Virus record (IMG/VR): IMGVR_UViG_3300035698_035310 | Coordinates: 295,045 to 359,044 of that record | Direction: 5' to 3' (one strand) | DNA: 64,000 bases | Source of the DNA: a virus | In this document: piece by piece, positions 58,909-64,000 of the stretch | How the letters are laid out: each line of letters begins with the position of its first letter | Numbering within the stretch: the stretch's first letter is position 1 | Notes under the pieces: model-generated | Database searches by the model: none | The model's input: only the letters and a program-made list of their open reading frames with translations | Told to the model about the DNA's origin: nothing | Translations under genes and position numbers: made by a program

Positions 58909-59877
58909 TTAGTTTGTATAATCCATTAATTTTTTCTGACCATTTGGCAATTTATGATATAATGGCTGTATCTCTAATTGAAAATGTGGAAAATTATCAT
59001 TAATAGATTTTGATATTATAGCAATTTCATCCGTTTTTTCTGGAAGATGCGCAACTTTAATTACAATATATTTAGCATCAGGCGATCTATGCTTGGACAT
59101 ATATTCTAATTTTTTATACAATGCATCCCATTTGGTAAATTCAAAATGCACACTTAATCGGAGTCCACATATCTCACTCAATTCAGTCAAATATTCTTTG
59201 TTTTTTGTACCATTGGTATTAACATGCATCATTAAATGTTGCTCCTCACCAATGAATTTATCATGCATTGTTTTAACATATTTTAAAAAATCAGGATTTA
59301 TTGTCGGCTCTCCTCCAGTATAAACAATATCTATATTCATATTTTCTGGTATTTGTGAAAAAAGATTATTTGTGCCATCTATTAATTGATCATATTTAAA
59401 ATGTGGGCTAAAGTTATCGTGAACGGTATCTGGGCAATACGAACAATCAAAATTACATCTTTTTCCAATATTCCAATTGATTCGAAAATTATTATCATCA
59501 CTCAATTCATCAACTGACGAGACCGCCACAACATCGTTTATATTAAAATTATCAGTGATATCAGTATTCAATAATGGCATATATTTAACATCTTTGACTT
59601 TTTCTAAAACAATATCGTCGGTGCAATGACAAACATCAAAATCACATGTTATCCATTCAGTTCTTAATTTAAAATTTGTATATATATTTCCAATTGATCC
59701 GCCTTGTTTGCATACCGATCCAAACACTGAACCCTTAGAATTGATGCTAATAGTTCTTCTGCCAGCACTACACGACCAACCTTTCCATTTATTATAACCG
59801 TTATTTTTAATATCATCCAATGATAAAAATTCTGATTTTCCATTACTGTCTATGAATTTTACTCGTTTATGTGCCAT
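58909..59877 (-). CDS. Radical SAM protein with N-terminal SPASM-like Cys region
   Basis: 322 residues. The radical SAM cluster CNFDCSYC is near residue 140, followed by IVYTGGEPTINPDFL. Unusually, the first 90 residues resemble a SPASM domain (GWSCSAG..TISINSKGSVFGSVCKQG, then SIGNIYTN, then WITCDFDVCHC), which normally lies at the C-terminus. Such proteins often modify peptides or sugars. It overlaps the next minus-strand gene at its start and shares the operon. Confidence 0.85.
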   Translation of the reverse strand: MAHKRVKFIDSNGKSEFLSLDDIKNNGYNKWKGWSCSAGRRTISINSKGSVFGSVCKQGGSIGNIYTNFKLRTEWITCDFDVCHCTDDIVLEKVKDVKYMPLLNTDITDNFNINDVVAVSSVDELSDDNNFRINWNIGKRCNFDCSYCPDTVHDNFSPHFKYDQLIDGTNNLFSQIPENMNIDIVYTGGEPTINPDFLKYVKTMHDKFIGEEQHLMMHVNTNGTKNKEYLTELSEICGLRLSVHFEFTKWDALYKKLEYMSKHRSPDAKYIVIKVAHLPEKTDEIAIISKSINDNFPHFQLEIQPLYHKLPNGQKKLMDYTN

Positions 59878-60731
59878 TATATAATTCCTATTAATTTTTT
59901 ATTTTCAGATATAGCGGTTATTATATCGATCATATTTGAGGTATCAAACATTATTGCAACATATACCTGTCCCAATCTACATTTTGGATCGGTTGTGTCA
60001 TATCCCAAATTACTATACCATTCATGTATTAATTGTACCCTGTTCGCGTGCCATTCGTTATTATAAGGTCCAAAATCCGCAACAAATGATGCTGAATATG
60101 TTTCTAACGGTCTTGGTGTTGTTACAACATCTTGTCTTCTATAACACTCTATATAATCTTTGCCGACTTGTGAATAATTTAATTTGATCCCGCCAGCTAT
60201 ATAAAGCGGCGTAAACATATCATTATAATCATCTATTATATTTTTCTTTTCAAATTGAAATGGTTCATCACCATGCTTTAAAAATCTAACTCTTATTCTA
60301 CTATCTGATTGTTTTCGTGTTTGTGTTATAATGGCATTTTCTAATTCATGTATGAAAATATTTAAATCGTTCATTGCTTGAACTAAATCATGATCTATTC
60401 GATAATTCTTATCTACTACTATATTTTCATATATAAAATGCAAATTGTTTAAACAATTCTGTGTAAATATATCATCTATATATTCAAACAATACATTATC
60501 AAATGTTTTAGGTTTTTTACTTTTTATTATATCTATCGCTACAAGTAAATTTTGTTGAATATTTATAATTTTGGCAGGATTATAAAATCCAGAATAAGTA
60601 TCTTCGATGAAATAATCATTATTGTATATTCGATTTTCAAGTAAATTAAACCAACTATAAGCAAGTTCATTATCATATAGTAAATATTTTACCTCTGTTC
60701 CATTTTCAAAAATTAAACTAAATTTTTTCAT
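59877..60731 (-). CDS. Hypothetical protein between two radical SAM genes
   Basis: 284 residues, not recognised. The first 60 residues form a compact strand-helix unit (FENGTEVKYLLYDNELAYSWFNLL), and the C-terminal part is Tyr- and Asn-rich. Single-base overlaps on both sides tie its expression to the two radical SAM genes. It may be their substrate, partner or a subunit. Confidence 0.7.
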   Translation of the reverse strand: MKKFSLIFENGTEVKYLLYDNELAYSWFNLLENRIYNNDYFIEDTYSGFYNPAKIINIQQNLLVAIDIIKSKKPKTFDNVLFEYIDDIFTQNCLNNLHFIYENIVVDKNYRIDHDLVQAMNDLNIFIHELENAIITQTRKQSDSRIRVRFLKHGDEPFQFEKKNIIDDYNDMFTPLYIAGGIKLNYSQVGKDYIECYRRQDVVTTPRPLETYSASFVADFGPYNNEWHANRVQLIHEWYSNLGYDTTDPKCRLGQVYVAIMFDTSNMIDIITAISENKKLIGII

Positions 60732-61810
60732 ATCTTAACACCGCATTGAAATGTGCATTTTTTAATAGTGTTGTGTGGAGTTTTCCACGATTCTTCCAAT
60801 AATTCACATAATTTTATATAATGAGAATACACGTGGTCAAAATCATATTTGGTTGAATCTAAATTGTCTATTCCTATCACGTTATAAATTTCAGTAAAAT
60901 CAACAGGTAATGGTTTATTATCATAAATAAATTCCGAAAGTGTAGCCCCATGCCAACAGCATGGTACTATATGACCCGTTGAATTATAAAACATTTTATC
61001 TATTTTCGTTTTTGATATATTATCATATGATTTACAAATTATATCAATATTGTTTTCTTTTTCATAAGTTTCAAGTTGTTTTAAAATAGTATCGGTACTT
61101 GTCGAGGTTTTATCATCGTGCACATTTATCAAAAATGTTTCTCTTATCGTTCCTTTATTATCATACTTATATTTATAATCACCGTCGGCTATTTCTAACG
61201 TGTATTCTTCATTTTTCCATTCATACGTAAGTGTGGGTGATCGACTAAATCTATCACTATTAAATGATTTAAAATCAAAAAATCCTAATTTTTCAGCCAT
61301 CAATTTTGCTTCTTCGAGTTGATGTTGATTGTGTTTAAATATTATAAATTGCCATCTTGCTTTACCGCCAGAACTTATAAATGCTTCTGCATTTTTTACT
61401 ATTTTATCAAAATTGCAATTTCTTCTATACATTTCTAATGTTTCTTGTGTAGAACCATCTAATCCAAATGTACAAACACAACCCAATGAACCCAATCTCT
61501 CCCACCACGATGTAGATCGTAAACTACCATTTGTTGCTATTCTTATTTTAAGTTTGTCATTTAAAGAACGCATGTATTCTACAATTTCTAAAAAATCACT
61601 TGATGCAACAGGATCGCTAACATTTCCACAAAACAAAACACTTTTCAAATTTTTTAAAAATTCTACAGGATAAAACTCTTTAAATGCTGAAATAGACTGG
61701 TCGGTTGACGACCATTTTGATGTATCGGTTCTTGCTCTAAAACACTGAGGGCAATATGCATTACATTTATTAGATAATTCAAAATGAATTTCTTTTACTG
61801 AATATTCCAT
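60728..61810 (-). CDS. Radical SAM protein with C-terminal SPASM-like domain
   Basis: 360 residues. The radical SAM motif CNAYCPQC is at 15-22. IATNGS and FGLDGSTQETLEMYRR follow in normal positions. The C-terminal IVPCCWHG and KCTFQCG supply auxiliary-cluster cysteines. Related enzymes modify ribosomal peptides, nucleotides or sugars. Part of the minus-strand operon 64000-58909. Confidence 0.87.
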   Translation of the reverse strand: MEYSVKEIHFELSNKCNAYCPQCFRARTDTSKWSSTDQSISAFKEFYPVEFLKNLKSVLFCGNVSDPVASSDFLEIVEYMRSLNDKLKIRIATNGSLRSTSWWERLGSLGCVCTFGLDGSTQETLEMYRRNCNFDKIVKNAEAFISSGGKARWQFIIFKHNQHQLEEAKLMAEKLGFFDFKSFNSDRFSRSPTLTYEWKNEEYTLEIADGDYKYKYDNKGTIRETFLINVHDDKTSTSTDTILKQLETYEKENNIDIICKSYDNISKTKIDKMFYNSTGHIVPCCWHGATLSEFIYDNKPLPVDFTEIYNVIGIDNLDSTKYDFDHVYSHYIKLCELLEESWKTPHNTIKKCTFQCGVKI

Positions 61811-62500
61811 TTATTTTCTTCCTATTAACATAAATCTATCATATTTTTCAAGATTTAAATGCCCTTCATATAATATATCATCCATTGGCGACTGCTGCTT
61901 AAATGAATACAAGCTATCGACACAATTAATATGCCCTTTACCATCGTAAAAATTATTCGATTGTAATATCAACAACGCGCCATCGGGTATTTTTTCAAAC
62001 CATTTATCATAATTGTCAATATGCTCACAACTGGTGTTTATAACACAATCTGGAATATCATATAAATTACAATCACTACCGTCAGCGCGAATTGTGCTGT
62101 AATCCATGCCATTATAATCTATGTCATGCATATCCATAGTGGAAGCCTTAAACGTCCATTCATCCATTACCCATTTTCTATTAATGGTGTCTGCTATGTT
62201 AGCACACTGCGTATCTATATCAAAAGAGCGTATTTTATTTATTTTCAATTTATTGGATTCAAACATCATGGCGGCTAATGATCCATACCAACCACCCACT
62301 ATATATACAACACCAAGGTCTAAATCTAAACTAATCAATTCATCAATTAGCCACAATTTGCTTTTTATTTGTCCTTGCGTAAATACATCATTAAAGTCTA
62401 TATCTGGAAAGTTAATTAATGCTCGGCGCAAATGTGCTATAAGATCACTTTCGTATATTGTTTGTAATCCATTTAATATTATATCGATATCATTATACAT
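61811..62500 (-). CDS. SAM-dependent methyltransferase-like protein
   Basis: 229 residues. VVYIVGGWYGSLAAMMFES near 63-81 resembles the SAM-binding glycine loop, and KIRSFDIDTQCANIADTIN gives the acidic residue at the end of strand 2. DCVINTSCEHIDNYDKWFEKIPDGALLILQSN matches strand 4-5. Class I fold is likely. Overlaps the next gene by 8 nt. Confidence 0.72.
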   Translation of the reverse strand: MYNDIDIILNGLQTIYESDLIAHLRRALINFPDIDFNDVFTQGQIKSKLWLIDELISLDLDLGVVYIVGGWYGSLAAMMFESNKLKINKIRSFDIDTQCANIADTINRKWVMDEWTFKASTMDMHDIDYNGMDYSTIRADGSDCNLYDIPDCVINTSCEHIDNYDKWFEKIPDGALLILQSNNFYDGKGHINCVDSLYSFKQQSPMDDILYEGHLNLEKYDRFMLIGRK

Positions 62501-63398
62501 CTTTCCACAGTCCTAAATCTTTAAGATATTGTTCATCTGCCAAGTGTGGCAGCATTAAACCCAATCTAGATGGATTATTCTGTATCTGTCTTGCAAACAG
62601 GCTTCCATTGTTATCTAATGTGATAACTGGCATATCCAGTTTATCCCTAAGATATGAACCATATATAGAAAACTCCGCGATGGTAAACTTATGCCACGTC
62701 GATTTCCACATTTTATCAAACCATTCATAATCAGAAATATGCGTGATATCTAAATCATTAACACATGTTTCATAACAACCGACTCTTGCGCCCATCATTG
62801 TCCAGAATCCATTGTCTATATCAATGCCTATATTCATCCACGACAGCAACCGATTGTAATTTCCTATCCACACATCAGTTCTAGGGTTTTCAACCACCAC
62901 ACCATCGTTTAAGCCCATCCTAACACCCTCTCTGAACCCCGTTCTGAATGCTTGTAGCGGCGTGGTGTTAATATGCGTGGTTGAACTAACTGCATTCATT
63001 TGAAAATAAGGAACAGTCCAACAAAAATCAGTTCCGTTGTTTTTTTCATGACTTTTAATATTTAACATTGTATGCTTGGGCCACAATTTTGCACCACCAT
63101 TACCATACTGCAATCCGTTAACTGAATTTATAGCAGACCAACTATGAACATAATTTGGATTTATATCATCCAACTCTTGACCAAAAAATTCATCATCTAC
63201 TTTGGTGTCACCGTCTATTACGAAAAAATGTTCCGAGTATGCAATTTTCGCTGCTTCTTTGTGTGCTTTATCGATACCTTTTACACCATGCACACGTTTT
63301 GCGTGTTTTACTAATGTTAATAAGTGCTCATAATTTTCATCAGCATTTGGTTCATCATATGATATGAATATCACATCAAATTCATAAGCGTTTGTCAT
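62493..63398 (-). CDS. Glycosyltransferase-like protein (GT-A)
   Basis: 301 residues. FDVIFISYDEPNADENYEHLL at the start and HFFVIDGDTKVDDEFF near residue 58-73 match the nucleotide-sugar site and DxD-type motif of GT-A enzymes. The C-terminal half (INTTPLQAFRTGFREGVRM, MMGARVGCYE) recurs in the next gene, so the two are paralogues. Likely acts on a glycan or glycopeptide of the island. Confidence 0.7.
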   Translation of the reverse strand: MTNAYEFDVIFISYDEPNADENYEHLLTLVKHAKRVHGVKGIDKAHKEAAKIAYSEHFFVIDGDTKVDDEFFGQELDDINPNYVHSWSAINSVNGLQYGNGGAKLWPKHTMLNIKSHEKNNGTDFCWTVPYFQMNAVSSTTHINTTPLQAFRTGFREGVRMGLNDGVVVENPRTDVWIGNYNRLLSWMNIGIDIDNGFWTMMGARVGCYETCVNDLDITHISDYEWFDKMWKSTWHKFTIAEFSIYGSYLRDKLDMPVITLDNNGSLFARQIQNNPSRLGLMLPHLADEQYLKDLGLWKDV

Positions 63399-64000
63399 AT
63401 TTTATACATTACCTTTTTTATAAATTCACTTTGTTCTGCGGTAAACAGTGCCGTTTCGATATCAAACATATCAAGCATTTCTTCACCACATGATTGTATA
63501 TTGCTCATAATATCATTGTGGTTAAGTTGTAAATCATAATATTCGCGACACACGCTAAAATCATTTATTATATTTAATTCTTCAACTTCTCGTTCAATCA
63601 ACTTATTTGAGTTACACGAACCGTGCATTACGCCCATTCTAGCACCCGCTATAGCATAATCACCAAAATCAACATCCATGCCAACACTTGTCCATATTTT
63701 AAGACGCGCTAATGTTTCTTCATTTTTTTGATTATCAATGACTGCACTAGATAATTTGGTACATTCTCTAAATCCACTTTTCCATGCATTAAACGGAGTT
63801 GTATTGAAATGGGTAGTGCTGGCTATTTCTTTATGTGATTTAAACCCACTAGATGCAGCCGCAGCACTCGTGCAAAAATCAACAGAATATTCTTTTATGT
63901 GCTCTACGTGATCAGTTGGAAATAATTTAACACCACCATATCCGTATTGCAATCCATTTACTGGATTATTGCAGCCCCATACATGAACGCGTCTATCATT
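63395..64000 (-). CDS. Paralogous glycosyltransferase-like protein, 5' end outside window
   Basis: About 202 codons are visible and the frame runs off the right edge. VHVWGCNNPVNGLQYGYGGVKLFP, FNTTPFNAWKSGFREC and IAGARMGVMHG align with the same blocks of the preceding protein. The ttg at 63952 is within the open frame and is not a real start. The DxD part would lie beyond the window. A duplication with divergence is likely. Confidence 0.75.
   Translation of the reverse strand, partial: NDRRVHVWGCNNPVNGLQYGYGGVKLFPTDHVEHIKEYSVDFCTSAAAASSGFKSHKEIASTTHFNTTPFNAWKSGFRECTKLSSAVIDNQKNEETLARLKIWTSVGMDVDFGDYAIAGARMGVMHGSCNSNKLIEREVEELNIINDFSVCREYYDLQLNHNDIMSNIQSCGEEMLDMFDIETALFTAEQSEFIKKVMYKI

Noticed and set aside
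1-64000. tRNA genes.
   Set aside because: Intergenic gaps are mostly under 100 nt, and the longer ones (31353-31529, 46057-46226, 50758-50909) hold hairpins and promoters without a cloverleaf. A suppressor tRNA, if any, must be elsewhere.
1-64000. CRISPR arrays or insertion sequences.
   Set aside because: No regularly spaced direct repeats and no transposase-like protein were seen. The mobile elements are homing endonucleases.

Overview
The window is a dense, AT-rich piece of a large tailed-phage genome, most likely a T4-superfamily myovirus. The evidence is a family B DNA polymerase cut by the left edge, then a gp45-type sliding clamp, a 5'-3' exonuclease, thymidylate synthase, DHFR, Rnl1- and Rnl2-type RNA ligases, a kinase-phosphatase, T4-like TATAAATA motifs and three free-standing homing endonucleases. 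A class I lysyl-tRNA synthetase and TctA/TctC transporter genes hint at an alphaproteobacterial, probably aquatic, host. The host is an inference. No structural, packaging or tRNA gene is visible. Genes are packed with ATGA or TAATG overlaps and many TTGACA-N16-18-TATAAT-like promoters.

Layout. 1-8.3 kb: replication genes, a divergent ClpP, a helical-repeat protein, a CYTH phosphatase-like protein and a DUF6765 protein. 8.3-12.4 kb: small early-type genes, including a Pth2 peptidyl-tRNA hydrolase, an HD-domain protein and an HTH protein. Three genes here carry in-frame TAG codons. 12.4-21.4 kb: a saccharopine-dehydrogenase-like enzyme, an MT-A70 methyltransferase, two tandem DHH phosphoesterases, and a MoxR ATPase / VWA-metallopeptidase pair with a GIY-YIG gene inserted between them. 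21.4-27.6 kb: NAD metabolism (PncB, MazG, Nudix, NadE, an RlmN/Cfr-like enzyme, NadM, PncA). 27.6-37.3 kb: a deoxyribosyltransferase-like protein, a GlyRS-like core, a canonical ClpP, a Vsr-like endonuclease, Rnl2-like ligase, class I LysRS and PRPP synthetase. 37.3-39.8 kb: TctC and TctA. 39.9-51 kb: a methyltransferase with an ACP-like domain, Rnl1, Pnkp, two HNH proteins, DHFR and ThyA with an antisense GIY-YIG gene. 51-64 kb: an accessory island with a desaturase, three radical SAM enzymes, four putative Fe(II) dioxygenases, two sulfotransferase-like proteins (counting the one at 40.6 kb), a QueC-like PP-loop ATPase, a lipoprotein polysaccharide lyase, a methyltransferase and two glycosyltransferase-like proteins.

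How the genes may work together. PncA, PncB, NadM and NadE form a complete Preiss-Handler route from nicotinamide to NAD+. Prs could supply PRPP and the Nudix enzyme could recycle ADP-ribose. This would let the phage rebuild NAD+ during infection, for example against NAD-depleting defences. A second theme is RNA and translation maintenance (Pnkp + Rnl1, Rnl2, LysRS, GlyRS-like, Pth2, RlmN-like). A third is nucleotide supply (ThyA, DHFR, MazG, Prs). The 51-64 kb island looks like a biosynthetic or surface-modification pathway of unknown product.
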